Shown one piece after another: positions 39,301-52,010 of a DNA stretch of 64,000 nucleotides (positions within the stretch are counted from its first letter, which is position 1; each line of letters begins with the position of its first letter). The stretch lies in NCBI GenBank assembly GCA_013397435.1, contig VZRG01000437.1, forward strand, positions 402,356 to 466,355, read 5' to 3'. Both the position numbers and the translations under genes were made by a program. Source of the stretch: Erythrocercus mccallii (lineage: Eukaryota; Chordata; Aves; Passeriformes; Dicruridae). The notes beneath the pieces were generated by a model, which was not told where the DNA came from, made no database searches, and worked only from the letters and a program-made list of their open reading frames with translations.

Positions 39301-41578
39301 TACACTTACCTTTCTTCCCAGAATTTCTTGATTATGGAGTCACTGGAAACACGAAAGTCTTATCCTTTCTTTAAAAGTTTTTGAAACAACAATGAATGGG
39401 TCACGAATAAAATATTATCTACCTTTTATTTCTCTATAAAAACCATGCAGTATATGGCTTCAGGAACATAGCCATCTTAATAAAACACTGCTGTATTTAC
39501 AGTCTGTGGTTTCTTTATGGTCTGCTTTTAATGTTTGGGGTTTTTTTTATTTTGGTTGGGTTTTTTTTAGTTATTATGACTAATAGATAAGCACCCAGCT
39601 TTTACAGAGACATTTTTATAATAAGAAGTTCAGGAATTACTGTCCTTTCCAGGGGTTAAAAAAAGCCACTGCCTAAACAAATTTTGTCCTTTGGGGCTGG
39701 CACTGTTAGCAGTTACCCCAATAGTACAGAGCAGATATGCTGAACATTGTTATAAATCCTCTTCATATCTTAAAACTATCATTTACTGAGCAAGAACTCC
39801 CACTTAGTTGACAAAGTTGACATTTCCTATGGAAGAAACTGCAGGGAAGCAGGAGAAACAGATTAATTATTTAGAGCAGTGGCTCCCACAAATGCTCTTC
39901 CTTCTCAAAACAAAGGTAAGCTTTTTCTCACTAACAATTTCCTTCTGGATTGTGGTATCTGTTAAAGTGTAGAGATTTCCAATTAGACTCTTTAACTGAC
40001 AATTCCTTTTTCATATCAATAGAATTTGAATATCCAAATCCTTCAACTCTCTTTAAACAGACTGCCATGGATGTGAGAGTAATAAAAGTTCTGCAAAAAT
40101 ATTCCTTATATTTTTTCTGCTACAGAAATGACACTTGCAGTTGCTTTAAATAAATTACTGCCCACAAGCTTTTAATTGTTTTGTTGTTGATGTTTCTGTA
40201 ATTCAGTGTTGTGCAAATATATCTGTCTACTACAGCATTGCTTATCCAGGCCAGGCTAATGATTTCAGGCTCCAAGCACATGATTTGCATCAATTGTAGC
40301 ACTCCTGTGTACCTTTTACAAGATACAAACCCAGTTTCCTTTCTATAATGAGAACAAATGGGCAACTCAAGTTCAGAATTGCTTTGTTCTCTCTTTAACT
40401 TTTGAATCCCCCAAAGCACAAAAAAAGTGTCTTGTTTAAAAAAAAAAAAAAGGTCTTTTGTCTAAAACAAACAGGGATAAAAAATGAAAGGAAAAACTAC
40501 AGATGAAGTAAATTGTTATGTAAATGCAGGTCTTTCAAAAGGATTACTGATTTTTCACTGTAATGGATCAGACAACTATTTTAAGCTCTAGGTCATTTAA
40601 ACTTCATTAAAAATACAATGCCTATCCATAAAATAAACTTCAACTCAGCCTATGCCTGTCTCACATACACATTGTGAAAATTTTTCACTTTCTCTCATCT
40701 TTTCTCAAATTCTCAAATACCTGTTAGTACCTGTAGCATTTCAATGTGTCTTGAGGATCAAAAATAAATCTAGGAGGAAGATAAGTAAAAACAAGGGCTA
40801 GAGCAGATCCCAAAGGCACAGCTCGTCTTCTAGACAAGTGACTTCTACCTTCTGACTATTCCCACCTTGCACAAAAGAGTCTTTATGAAATAATTTCTGA
40901 GGCTTTCCAGCAAGTTCCTATTTGAAACAACCCTGATGCTTCCTTCTAAAACATACAGAAACAGAGACTACTACACACAGCACTTAGAATAAAAACAAAA
41001 AAAATCAGTGAAATTTTAACAGTAAGCACTGACATAGAATTACAAACTGAAGATTGAACTTCTAACCTAAATAATTTAGAGATAAAAAAAAATGATCTCT
41101 ATTCCCTTCTCCTCTTGCCTTTTTTGCAGCAAAGATGCAGTAACAATGTCTGCACTTTCCTCAGCTGGAGCAGTCCACATCACTACCATGTTATCAAAGC
41201 TGTTTTCCTATCCATAACACTAAGGCAAAAGAAGCAATTATACCATGGTACTTCTGGCAGAAACAGCAGCTAAACTCTATGGCTGCTGGATTTATGATTC
41301 TCTCTCCAGTGCTTCCCTTAACAGGTATAGAAACTGAAGCACACTGTAGGATCTCCGTGGATTTCTGTATTTGTGGAATTGCCCAAACATTTTAATTTTC
41401 TTCCTTAAACAACTTATTCACTGAAACCCAGATTCCTGAGAACCACAGACACTTCAAACCAGTTAAACAGCTGAGACCTTTCTTCACCAATTATTTTTTC
41501 ATTATATAATGGTATTTGTTTAGAAAATTGCCAACTTTTAGTTTTAATTAAATTCCAACATTATTATTATACTTATTA
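36331..41578. other. Anonymous sequence, no gene seen
   Basis: No recognisable coding exon or mobile element in this 5.2-kb stretch. The frame at 39010-39384 (124 codons) has no family signature, and the others are shorter. Minor AAC-rich sequence occurs at 37959-37990. Confidence 0.5.
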
Positions 41579-41640
41579 TCACAGAATCATTGAGATCTGA
41601 TGGGAACCTAGAATCCTAACATCTCACTGATCAAAATGGG
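41579..41640 (-). mobile_element. Possible CR1 3'-end trace
   Basis: 'atcacagaatcattgaga' at 41579 resembles the reverse complement of the CR1 3' terminal repeat, followed by a weakly matching 'tgatgggaacct' block. The match fades quickly, so this may be a very short CR1 or SINE tail. Confidence 0.35.
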
Positions 41641-43790
41641 AAATCCTGAGCAGCCATTTGGGCAATTTTAAGTATAGTGTTCATTGCTATTGCCCCATAA
41701 AATAAGTTATTTTCTGCAGAACTCTGAACAGCCTAAAATCAAATCCCAGAATTACTGTGCTGGATCTGCAAGGCAGAGCATGTTTCATTGAAACAGAACA
41801 ACGGAGACATCCAATGGACCCTCATGTTTATTACAGCTGATTATTTCTTATTCTCACTATTACTTATGCCAATTGCACATCATATATCACTGCATCTCCT
41901 GCTCACAACCACATGCTATGTCTTCAGTCTCCATGCGCCCTATCTGAGCTGCTCTGCACAGCAGAAAGGATTGGTGTTCCTAGCAGCTGCTGTCACATTT
42001 TCTCTTAGTGCATTTTGGAGTTTTCACAATTCACTGAATACTGTAAGGTCCATCCATATAAGAAAAAGAAAAAAAACCCAAAAGGTCTTTTTTCCAATTT
42101 ACAACCTAGTACTCCTTTGGATGTAATTCAATATTAGGATTTGGTTACATCATGGCTTGTTAGTTCCTTTCCTCCTCTAAGTGCCATTCACAGCTGTCTC
42201 TTTTCAAACTGTTACAATTGTGTTACAGAACAATCTTTTTCTTCTGTCAATATGCTTTCTGCAGAGATATACAGGTCAAATGTTTTCTTTATATACTGGA
42301 ACCTCATACATATTGTTTCTCTATGTGAATCTTTAATCACAATCAAAAGTGAAGGCAAAAGCACAGGGCTGGGATGGCTGCAACCTCGCTCTGCAAAAGA
42401 GGGCTCTCTGTGCCTTTTCCCATGCCAAACTGTTGTTAACACCCATTCCCAATCCAGAAAGGGTTATGAACAAAATGGAGCCACAAGATCATCAATCTGT
42501 TAGTATTTTCTTTCCACCTTATAATTAGAGTTGCTTCTACAAATATTTCCCAGGCAAATAATGGTAGGGACTCTGAGTATTGCATAAATGCAGACCCATA
42601 GAGATAAGGAATATTGCTTTTTCATTTGTAAATTCCTTAAGAGACTTGCAAAAGAGGAGCAAAAGAAACATCTTTACATTCTTGGTCAAGTAATAATCTC
42701 AATCATTTCATTAAATATAAAACCAGTTTAAAATTGTAGGATTGTTGTTGTATATATTAACTATAACTAGATAACTCTGAAGGGGTACTCTACCTGGTAT
42801 GGGAACCTCCCTTGTTGACGAACAGATAAAGATTGCAGAATTTGATCTCTTGTAAAATCTTTGCTTTGCACTGGGTTTCCTAAATAATTAGCTTTGGTTT
42901 AATGTACTGATGACTGAAAATTGTGCAGGTGCACTTAAATGAGCCTCAACTGCAGTGGAAGGAAACAGCTGGTATGCAGAGCAGAGGAAGAGTTACTGCA
43001 TTAGTGCTCGAGGTACTTGTACGTTTCAACACACAGGTGATCTCTGCTCTTCTGATGCTGTATTTTGACTTGTTAGGCTTCACTTTTGTCAGCCTCAGAG
43101 AAAATAAACATTGATTGCAACAAATAAAGACATTTTTTGTGTTGTTTATGACCCCAAAGAATTATTCCATTTTTTGTGAATGCAACTGATCACTTTTTGC
43201 TCAGTGTAAACTTGGGCAAAATTTCCTAGCAGATAAAGGGAAAGCATTCACCTTTGTGGGCCAGAGTGGAGAACTGATGTCCAGATGTGGCTTTTAAAAC
43301 TTGTTTCTTCATCACTCTTTTACACTGAGTAGGTGTTAAACAATTTTTTCTCATAATTTTTCAAAGATACAGACACTGATTCAAAGAACTAAAAATATGC
43401 AAGCAGAGCATGCAAAAATCCAAAGGGCATAAATATATGAAAAATACTGAAGTTCCAGAAGAGGAAATGTGTTTTCAGTAGGTTGCATCTCAAAGAGAAC
43501 TACCATGCTTTCCTACTCCTGATCAATGGTTCTGTCAAAGATTGCACAGGCTGCTGAACATAAATTCAAAAAACAAAAAACAAAAACGAACAAACAAACA
43601 AAAGCAGTAAGGTCTGATATTCCTCTGTAATAGGGTCAGTGTGTTTGTTGAGCATTCTTAGACCTTTTTACAGTGTTGACATAATGATTGCAAAAACAGA
43701 CGTCCATACTGCCCTCTCCCACTAGAACAGAGGAAGCCTTATGGCTGAACAGGAGCATATTGCGTGTGTGTGATGATGCAGAGGTGATGC
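41641..43790. other. Anonymous sequence, no gene seen
   Basis: Frames at 41788-42126 (112 codons, hydrophobic) and 42141-42503 (120 codons) show no recognised domain. An AAC-rich run lies near 43570-43602. Confidence 0.5.
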
Positions 43791-43930
43791 CACTGAGATT
43801 GGCTCAGCCAATTAGAGATGGTAGTAATAATTCCAGGGCCATGCCTTTGATTCCTGTATGGGCCATTCACTGAAGAGACGGACTCGATGACCCTTACTGG
43901 TCCCTTCCAGCTCAGAGGATTCTGTGATTT
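43791..43930 (+). mobile_element. tRNA-derived SINE with CR1-type tail (TguSINE1-like)
   Basis: The first ~70 bases resemble a tRNA gene, probably tRNA-Ile. An A-box-like 'ttggctcagccaattaga' starts at 43799, an anticodon-arm-like 'ctaataac'-type stretch follows, and a B-box-like 'ctttgattcct' ends near 43857, then 'gtatgggcca'. From about 43864 the sequence switches to a CR1-type 3' tail ('gactcgatgacccttactgg', then 'ggattctgtgattt'). This tRNA-plus-CR1-tail build is known from passerine SINEs. Both promoter boxes carry substitutions, so it is an old copy. No target duplication was found. It is not a functional tRNA gene: the acceptor stem does not close. Confidence 0.75.
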
Positions 43931-45007
43931 CACCAAAGCAGTGGTATGCTCGACTTGAGTAAGAGGACAGCTATTTTCAGGACACTTTTCTGTGCTAAAC
44001 AGAGAAGACCATCCACTTGCTGCACTCAGGAAGCTCTGTGCAGCCAACAGCTTTCCAGTTAAGCAATTCTTCTATCTGGCCCCAAAAAATCTTTCTGAAT
44101 GTTATACATGAAGTTTACAAAGTAGAGATTTATAGTAACTAATAGTATCACATGTCCAGTTGAGTACATTCAGTAAATTCACACTGACCAACAGATACCT
44201 GTGGGTTTTTTCCTAGAATTATATAAGCATTTTTATCATACCTTTTCTTTTTTTTTAAATGGGAACATCATTTCAACCTTCCAAACACTAAAATCTTCCT
44301 AAAGGACAAGCAGCTTCCTCAAGCCAACGCATCTCTGCTGCACACCACAGTTTTCCAGAAGTTTCTGCTCTTTTAGTGGCATTAACAGGCAAAAATAATG
44401 ACAACAGAAGTTTCTTGATTATGAGGAGCAAAGCAGCTTTGTGGCAATGTACTCACATTTGTTCATAAGAGGACTTATTAAAAAACAAGAATACAATCAG
44501 GTAGTTTATATTTTAGTATAAAGTGAACTAACACTTGTGCTTCTCCTTCTTTACAAAAATAGATGTAATGGAAAAGTTTCATCATTATCGAAGCTGCACT
44601 TACACAACACAAATCTGAATTACTTTAACCGTAGTAAAATCACATGATAGTAAAAAATACAGTCAACTGAGCTTCATCAACTTTTCTCAAAAGAAAGATC
44701 TCAGAAAAATGCAGACTTAACCAAATATACATTTTAGCCATGTCATAAGTACACCTATGAAAAATGAGGATCACATAGGCGGCCTGTATCACTAGCTTAT
44801 TTGTGCCAGTGTGCAAATGCCTAGCTCTCAAGAACACTATTTTATTTCTCCCTCCTTTCCACTGCCATTACCTTCTCTTCTTCCTCTTTCCTTGCAGATT
44901 TTGTCATTACTTCATTTTTATGGTCACAAGAAATGTAATTTTCACTACTGATGATCTTCTTTGCAAATTGAGTGTATATATAACTATAAAAGGAGGAACA
45001 AAGAAAC
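43931..45007. other. Anonymous sequence, no gene seen
   Basis: Short AT-rich stretch between the SINE and the young LTR. Nothing recognised. Confidence 0.5.
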
Positions 45008-45715
45008 AGCACTGTTATAAGTGAGTTTATGATGTAATTCGTGTTATGTTATTTTATAATAATATTTTGTTAGATTATAGAAAATGTGTCTTTGCAAAAG
45101 TCAGGTTTTTCCCAGAAAAGCTCACATACCACGGCAGCAGCGGCAGATGGCCAAGGTGTGGCTCACCGGCAGCATTGATAAGAGACATTCACACTAACCA
45201 GCAGGGCAGCTCCACGTAATCACCGGGAGGAGAGGCGCTAACGAGCGTCCGGAGGCAGGACAAAGGAGAGGCACAGCCTCAACAGCTGGGCCATCAGCTA
45301 CGAGGAGCCAGCTATCGAAGTTGTTGTCCAGCCTCCAGTACAGCCATCATAAAACAAAAACAGACTCTACCTGAAACCAGGAACCACCCAGGCTCACTTC
45401 CAGCCACATTGTCCAACTATGGATGACTTCATTTGCACCAGGAAAAGCTATTTTCTTCATTGTACACCTCAGCCCCAGGCTATGAAAAACAGTATAAAAC
45501 CACCCCGCAGAACACGTCTTCGTGGATGCAGAGACGGTGTCCTTTGGACGCAGACTCTGTGCCACCAAGCGCTGATCCCCAGGCCGGCGCTTTGGGATAT
45601 TGGGATTCATTGGGTCATTTTTCTATTTTTCCAAATTTTATCTGAAATTGTAAGCAATAAACCATTTTATTTTTCATTAAATTCGGATTGGCGATTTTTC
45701 ATTTATAACAAGCAC
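45008..45715 (+). mobile_element. Complete, CpG-rich solo LTR with exact 5-bp target duplication
   Basis: The LTR spans 45013-45710 (698 bp) with perfect 7-bp inverted ends TGTTATA...TATAACA. 'agcac' flanks it on both sides (45008-45012 and 45711-45715). A TATA box is at 45493-45499 and an AATAAA signal at 45656-45661. Many CpGs remain in U3 and R (for example 'ggcgctaacgagcgtccgg' at 45234), which contrasts with the CpG-poor surroundings and suggests a young insertion. Its U5 is related to LTR A at 8785-9549. A 5-bp duplication fits ERVL-like or some other ERV classes. No retroviral genes remain, so it is a solo LTR. Confidence 0.9.
45493..45499 (+). promoter_or_regulatory. TATA box of the 45-kb LTR
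   Basis: TATAAAA, with the GC-richer 'ccaccccgcagaacacg' just downstream and the polyadenylation signal about 160 bp away. This is an intact-looking LTR core promoter; activity is not shown. Confidence 0.65.
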
Positions 45716-46080
45716 CTAGAAAGGCAGTCATTTCTTTTATTTTTCTGAGTGGATGCAGCTGAGGATTTCCTTTCAGAGCCTATCCCTTCAATCAGGGTAG
45801 CACTCACTGGTGTAACATATCTAGAATTAACATAAGGAACAGTAATCTCCTCCCTTCAGACTGGTGAGGTGGGAGCAGTCTGAAAATCCCTTTCTTGGTT
45901 ACACCCCACTTAATACCTACCCAACATGTTTATCCTGGCTCTTTGTCCTCTGCCTTGCTCTTTTACTGATGTTTCATAATTTTAGCTCTAGCCAACTATT
46001 CTAGCTTGAATTTCTCCCTTTTCTTTAACTCACAAGTGAGTTTTGAGTTGGCTTTATTCTTGTGCTTCTCTCCTCACAAA

Positions 46081-46124
46081 GGGAAGGGAAGGGAAGGGAA
46101 GGGAAGGGAAGGGAAGGGAAGGAA
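46081..46124 (+). repeat. (GGGAA)n array 1
   Basis: About nine tandem GGGAA units, nearly perfect, ending in 'ggaatttttt'. Confidence 0.97.
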
Positions 46125-47131
46125 TTTTTTTGTGATTTTCTGGTGGGTGTGGGTTCCTAAACTTCACCTATCTTATAAACCATTAAGTGAAAAATAATAG
46201 TTTAAATGTGTCTGTACATTTTCTTTCTGTACTACAAGGAGTGTCAATATTTGATCTCCTTTCCTCTCTAGAAAACTTAGTGTAAGTAAATACTAGAGTA
46301 CAGTATGAAACATTTCCAGTGGATGCAGTGGAATAAGAGTTTCTTTTATGCTTCTAATAAGGACAGATTGAAATACATATACATGAAAAACTGTAGATTA
46401 ATTTATAGGAAACGAAATGAAATATCCATGTTAACTTTTCAGTCTCAAGGGCAACACTGAGATTTCCTTCCTATGACTTCACCTTGTTACAGCAAGAGAA
46501 TTCACTGATATGGAAAAACAGAACATAAAATATTGTATACATGAAAATTTTAATTGCCATCCTAACTCTGAAGGCTTCATCCTATGAAATAGTGGGAGCT
46601 CTTTTCTAATACATTGACAAATCTATTTACTCTCATTGTAAACTTAATCATAGTAGGATATGATTATATATGAAATTTTGAAAATACCATAAAAAGGTTA
46701 CACAACTGTTGTAGTGGTTCCATTTTGATTTCTGAAAAAAAAAAAAAAAATCGTCATCAATCACTTTCCCTATACTCATGTTCTCCATCATCCTCAACTC
46801 ACACTCAACCACCACACTTACTTTTCCTCTACAGTGGTTTTGGGTAAAAAACCCCAACAATCAAACAAACAAATTATTGGACACAAATTATGGCAGGATT
46901 TGGATTTCATTGAAATTAAGACACTGAATGCAGTTAATATAGTCTGTGGACATGTAAACAGTTCCGTATGGGAAGCTATTCATTTGCACAAGCTGTAGGT
47001 GCTTACTTTAAAGTAGACACCCTACTCAGGCAACTACTACATTGACCAGCTTTCTTTCAGTATTATGACAACAAAAATAACACAAATAGTTAGTTATCTG
47101 TAGAAACTTTTATTTAGTTGCTGATTCTTCT

Positions 47132-47144
47132 NNNNNNNNNNNNN
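47132..47144. other. Assembly gap, 13 N
   Basis: Thirteen undetermined bases directly abutting a (GGGAA)n array. The array's true length is therefore unknown. Confidence 0.99.
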
Positions 47145-47216
47145 GGGAAGGGAAGGGAAGGGAAGGGAAGGGAAGGGAAGGAAAAAAAGAAAAAGGGAGG
47201 AAAAGAAGAAGAAGAA
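47145..47216 (+). repeat. (GGGAA)n array 2 with purine-rich tail
   Basis: At least seven GGGAA units start immediately after the gap. They grade into A/G-only sequence with GAA repeats up to about 47216. It has the same unit and strand as the array 1 kb to the left. Confidence 0.95.
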
Positions 47217-47249
47217 ATAAATAACCTGACCACCCAACAGAAATAAATA

Positions 47250-47311
47250 CAGGTTTCTCTAGAAGCCACAGGCACAAACTCAGGTTACTCTAAAAGCCAC
47301 AGGTATGAACT
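47250..47311. repeat. Tandem duplication, 2 copies, period 31 bp
   Basis: Copies at 47250-47280 and 47281-47311 both begin 'caggtt' and share 'agccacagg'. They differ at about five positions. Confidence 0.85.
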
Positions 47312-50300
47312 GAGGCAGAAAATTAATATCAAGTATAAAGGTGAGGTGAATTTGGCTGCAGCACACAGTATTCCTCAAAATGTGTTTTTTGGCAAACATT
47401 TAATTTTGCTTGCTCTTGGCTTATTAGTGTTTAACATAGTCATCCTAATCATTCTATAGCATACAGTCATAGTCATTCTGTAATCCTAGAAGAAATATAA
47501 AATATTGTGAAAAGCTTTTTTTGCCTTAGAGTGCCTACAAACCAAAAAGGTCTTTTTGTATTAAAGATATTTATCATATATCACCAATAAATAGTATTTT
47601 AAGTGTATTTGCATAAATATTAAGTCTATTTATCTTAAATGATCCTCTCTGTATGCAAATATTTTTAATTTTAAATACAAATAGATTTTTTCTGTGACAT
47701 AAACATATCCAGTATGCAACTTCTGCATTTATTTATTCTAATAATAGGTAACAATTTACCATGCTCACTCTTGCAGTATGAATACTGATCCAAAAATGTT
47801 GCACTATTTCTGCCATTTGCTTCATTCCTAGCAAATCTGCCTGGACTCTGTCTTGTCTTAATTTTCTATTGTGAGTTGTTTTAAATAAGTGTGAATGAGG
47901 TACATGGCAGACAGATAAACTAGTTCTTCACTTCCAAGAGCTGTGTGCAAGGTCTTGGTAAATGTCTTTTTTTTCTCTTGGAAAAAGAACAGAGAGAACC
48001 AGACTTATAAAGGTTTTTTTTTTCCCCCTTACTTTAAATTATTTGCCTTTTATAAAATGGAGTGTGAGGGAGAAAAGGTTATTTTCCCTCGTTGAAAGCT
48101 CGTGGTTGTCCAACAGTGTCACAAACTCCATCACTCTGTAGAGCTACAGGAGACAGGGACAGGGTGGGCTTCCAAGTACTTAACTCATCCCATCTCCACT
48201 GGATTCAGAGGTCTGAACATCTAATGGTCACCCTGAGAGCCTCCACAATGACCTCTTGTAACTGCATAAACAAAGCCTGTAATTAACAAAGTATGATATT
48301 TAAAACAATGGGTAAGCAACTTCATGGACAACAGCATCCATAGATCTGTGTTTACATGGGAAGAGGATTTAGAAGATGTGGAACAATTTTAAAGACTATT
48401 CCTACCAAGAGAAATATCTTATTATGCAACCATATCATCAGAAGAATCCTTTCAGGTTCTACTTTTGCAAAGATACATAGGGATGATGTTTCACGTGGGA
48501 ACACCACAAAACTAGAATTCCTCACTTGCACTAGTATGTCAGGGGTTCCAGGGGCTTTTGTTAATACTTATTAAAGAATTAATGTTAGGATGCAACCTTT
48601 CAAATGAAAGTCACAGCTGAGAAAGAAATAGGAGAGAAGAAAGATAAATTATGTCTGCTGAATCCTTGTCATCAAAAGGGAAAATTAACACTAAATTAAC
48701 ACCTTTTCAAAATGGTCAGACTACTTTCCTGTCTAGTTCATCATAACAAGATGAACTTTCCTCAACTTGAATAGGGGATTGATCATCCCATGGACTAGTT
48801 TATTGGGATATTGCTTCAGGAAAAAAATGTTTAGACAACAAACAGAAAATAAATACAATTGTGAACTTTGATGAATGTGGAATAATTTACAGTAGACTCA
48901 ATTGTAATTCTTTACTGGTTTGAGAACCAGTGTTGCTAACAGAATAAAAGCTGAGGGGAAAAACCCTGTCACAAAGCAAGTTTGCTGCATATTCTACTTT
49001 CTCTCAAGTACTTACACTTCAGTATCTTTTACGTAAACTCAAATATAAACATATCATGCAAAATAATTTAAAGGAAAATATTTACTGTTTGAAAGAAGAG
49101 CACGAATCTATAATTTTGGAAAGGTGGTATTCTCGTGCTGCTCTCACTAAAGAAAAGCTTGTGTTTAGAATATAAGCATAAAAGTCAACATGATTTCTCC
49201 ACTGGAGGTCCCTTTTCTGCTGCCTGAAATAGTGTCCTTTTGTTAGACCGTGTAGCTATACATGGAAGTTTAAAATCATGCTTTAAAAGAAACTATCTTT
49301 GCTGCTTCAGTATGGTACAAGAAACTAGAATTGAGTATCAGCATGAGCCAGAAGCAAGCTTTGCAACTTTATTCAATCTAAACAAATACTGACCAGTAAA
49401 CTGCTCCATAAACTATCCAGACAATTTTAATCCCAAAAAATTTAGAGATCCAACAGCCTTGGTGCAGGAGAGGAACAATTTCAGAAAGACCCACAGTAAC
49501 AGACTGCTCCATCTCACCACTGAGATCAAACCCTCGGAAAATTTTCATGTAAGAACAGAACTGGAGTTAATGTCAAACACATTAACTGCAGTGATCATTG
49601 AGTGCTCATAAAAATTTCTTCTCTGTAACGAAATTGTTATTTTTATTCAAGAAGCTAGGAATACCTTGCACAACTGAATTTAACTATCACAAGGTTGTAT
49701 CAAGGGCACACGTGTTGTTTTTTAGAAATGCATTTTATTTGCAGTGTATAATACTCTGCATACACCAAAAAAAGATTGCACTCTGGCAATTAAATCTTGC
49801 AGTTCCATATAAAACTTCCCTTTGCAATATAAAAAATTATAGATCCATTATAAATGGAAAATTAAAGCTATTTCAACTAAATTACTTATTTGCATTAAAA
49901 AAATAATCCCCTGAACTTACCATTTGACTGAGAAGAATCTGTTCAGATATTTTTTAAAAAATGCAAAATAGGTGTTTTGTGGTCACTTTGCACAGGAAAA
50001 TAAAAATTCAGAGTGAGATTGTGATAATTATGTATAATGTCTGCATGTCTATGTGGTTCACAGAAGAATACTTCTCAATTCTATTAGCAATAGAACAGGT
50101 TTGCATTACCATAATTTTCTATTTATGTATCCAAGGACTCAACTATGGCATTTTGCACAATGCAATAAAGAGAATCAATTCAACTGAGGGAAATTAGAAG
50201 TTTCAACAACTGGAATGTAGGAACTGTATAAATGTGAATGAGTCTTAAAGAAAAGGGAGGATTGACCTTGACATGTCTCCTCTGGATTTCTTCAAAGACC

Positions 50301-51639
50301 ATCCATGGGAGAGATGACTGCTGGCCAGCTCTTTTATGGGAACACGCAAATAGTGTTCACTGAAAATGCACAACTGGAGCTAGCTGAACTTGGCATGAAA
50401 TGACATTTCACAGCATAAATTACAAAAGTAAGTCTCTCTGGCAAGATACAGAGAAGTTGTGTTAGTGCCCTAGTAGGAGTTAAACATTCCCTGTGCTGTC
50501 CTGAGACCTCCACACAAGCATTCACAGAATTTGCTGTAACAAGAGGTAGTTCTTCTGCAGAGCACAGCAGGCTGTAGTGTGACATCTTGGATGCTGTATA
50601 GGGTAACACACACCTCCAACAGCAGTACCTCAGTAGAGACAGGGAGGCCAGTTTGGAGAACTTGGTTATTCACCAGCATTGCATGCCAGGGGAACACAGC
50701 TGTAAGATCAAGGAGATTTGAGAGTAGGTCCTACACAATGTTTTTTATTTGTATTTCTATGTAATGGTAGACAATAAGCACCAAATAATTTGCCATAATT
50801 TATAATAATCACCACCTCTTTATTTATGGGAAATCATTGCCTCTTTTTAGGATGGGTGGTTGAAACACCAGAAACTACAGCCTCAGAGAATGTACTCATC
50901 TGGAAAAAGAGAAAAAAGAGGTCTTAGAAAAAGGGTCCTCAATGCCATTTATTTAGACCTGCCTGCCGCATCTGAAGAAACCTAATATGTCCTTCAGCTT
51001 TATCAAATCAGCAGCCTTTTCTGTATGCCATATTTCAGAGCCCTCCAGCAATACAGTGCCAAAATACTTTACAAACCAGTATGTTAGTTGTTGTACCTCT
51101 GGAAAATCCAATCCACATATGATTCTGTGTCAGGCTCTTAGGATCCTTCCAGGACCAGCTTCTGAGCCCACAGGTACCTACAAACACACCGCTGCACTTC
51201 CTTATGGGAGTACTGTTCTTCATGATGACGGCTTTTGTGGTGGGGATGGGAAGGGTATGTCACAAAGAAGGAATTCCCAGAAGAACTTATACTTGCAGTA
51301 TGAATTCCTGTGTGACAATCTAAATTCTCTCTAGTTGTAAACAGAATTTCATCTTAATCAACTGGTGAATGTAGATAAGCATCTGTACCTTACCCCGAAT
51401 CTTGCCATAACCTTGTATTTTTTTTATTTTTTTTTTTTGTTTAATGCAAAGGACCAGACTGTTCAGTTCATTCCTGACACCGCTTGTGCTGGTATAAGGA
51501 GTGGAGTAATGACCTTCTGTCAGTGGGTGTTAAAAGGCAGAGAAGGTAGAACTGAAATCTGCTCCAAGCAGACACCTCTCAGGGTTACTCCCTGAGGGTG
51601 AGTGATTCCTTGCAGCAGCACATCCTCAGTAAGTGATTA

Positions 51640-52010
51640 GTTGCATGCTAAACTTTTAAGTCTCAGGTAAGCAATACCAAGGAATAATTGTGCACATGAA
51701 TCCTTTAGATGTGAACTGTTGATCTAGTCTGAGACTAAGTCTGGAGCCAGCCTCACCAAAACTCCTTCTGAGAAGACATTTAGGACACAAGAGGGTCTTG
51801 TATAAGTGTCATGACCCAGTGGAAGAATCTCCCTGACAGTTTGGTCAGACTTTGTCGTCTATGCAATAAATAGTCAAGCATACCTGGCCATCAAATCTTG
51901 TTAATCCACTGTCACATTTGCCACTGAACATTGTAAAGTCACTGTTTTATGTCAATAAAGTATATTGTTGCTCCTCTGTTGTAAGTGCACCACTCCATCC
52001 ATGGTGCATG
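51640..52010 (+). mobile_element. Probable LTR remnant of an avian endogenous retrovirus
   Basis: The order of blocks resembles the distal half of an avian ERV LTR: 'ataattgtgcacatgaatcc' (about 51684), 'gagactaagtctggagccag', 'gaatctccctgacagtttgg' (about 51825), AATAAA at 51865-51870, 'cctggccatcaaatcttgtt', a second AATAAA at 51954-51959, then 'gttgtaagtgcaccactcca'. I recognise the style but cannot name the family. The left edge is unknown; the right edge is probably near 52002. Confidence 0.45.

Larger units (their letters stand above)
45716..51639. other. Anonymous sequence with microsatellites and a small gap, no gene seen
   Basis: No gene recognised. It holds two (GGGAA)n arrays (46081-46124 and 47145-47182), a 13-base gap, a 31-bp tandem duplication (47250-47311), a poly-A run near 46738-46750 and a poly-T run near 51419-51440. 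All frames are short and unremarkable. Confidence 0.5.

Noticed and set aside
43791..43864. Possible tRNA gene
   Set aside because: The acceptor stem does not close, the boxes are mutated, and the sequence runs directly into a CR1-type tail, so it is a SINE.
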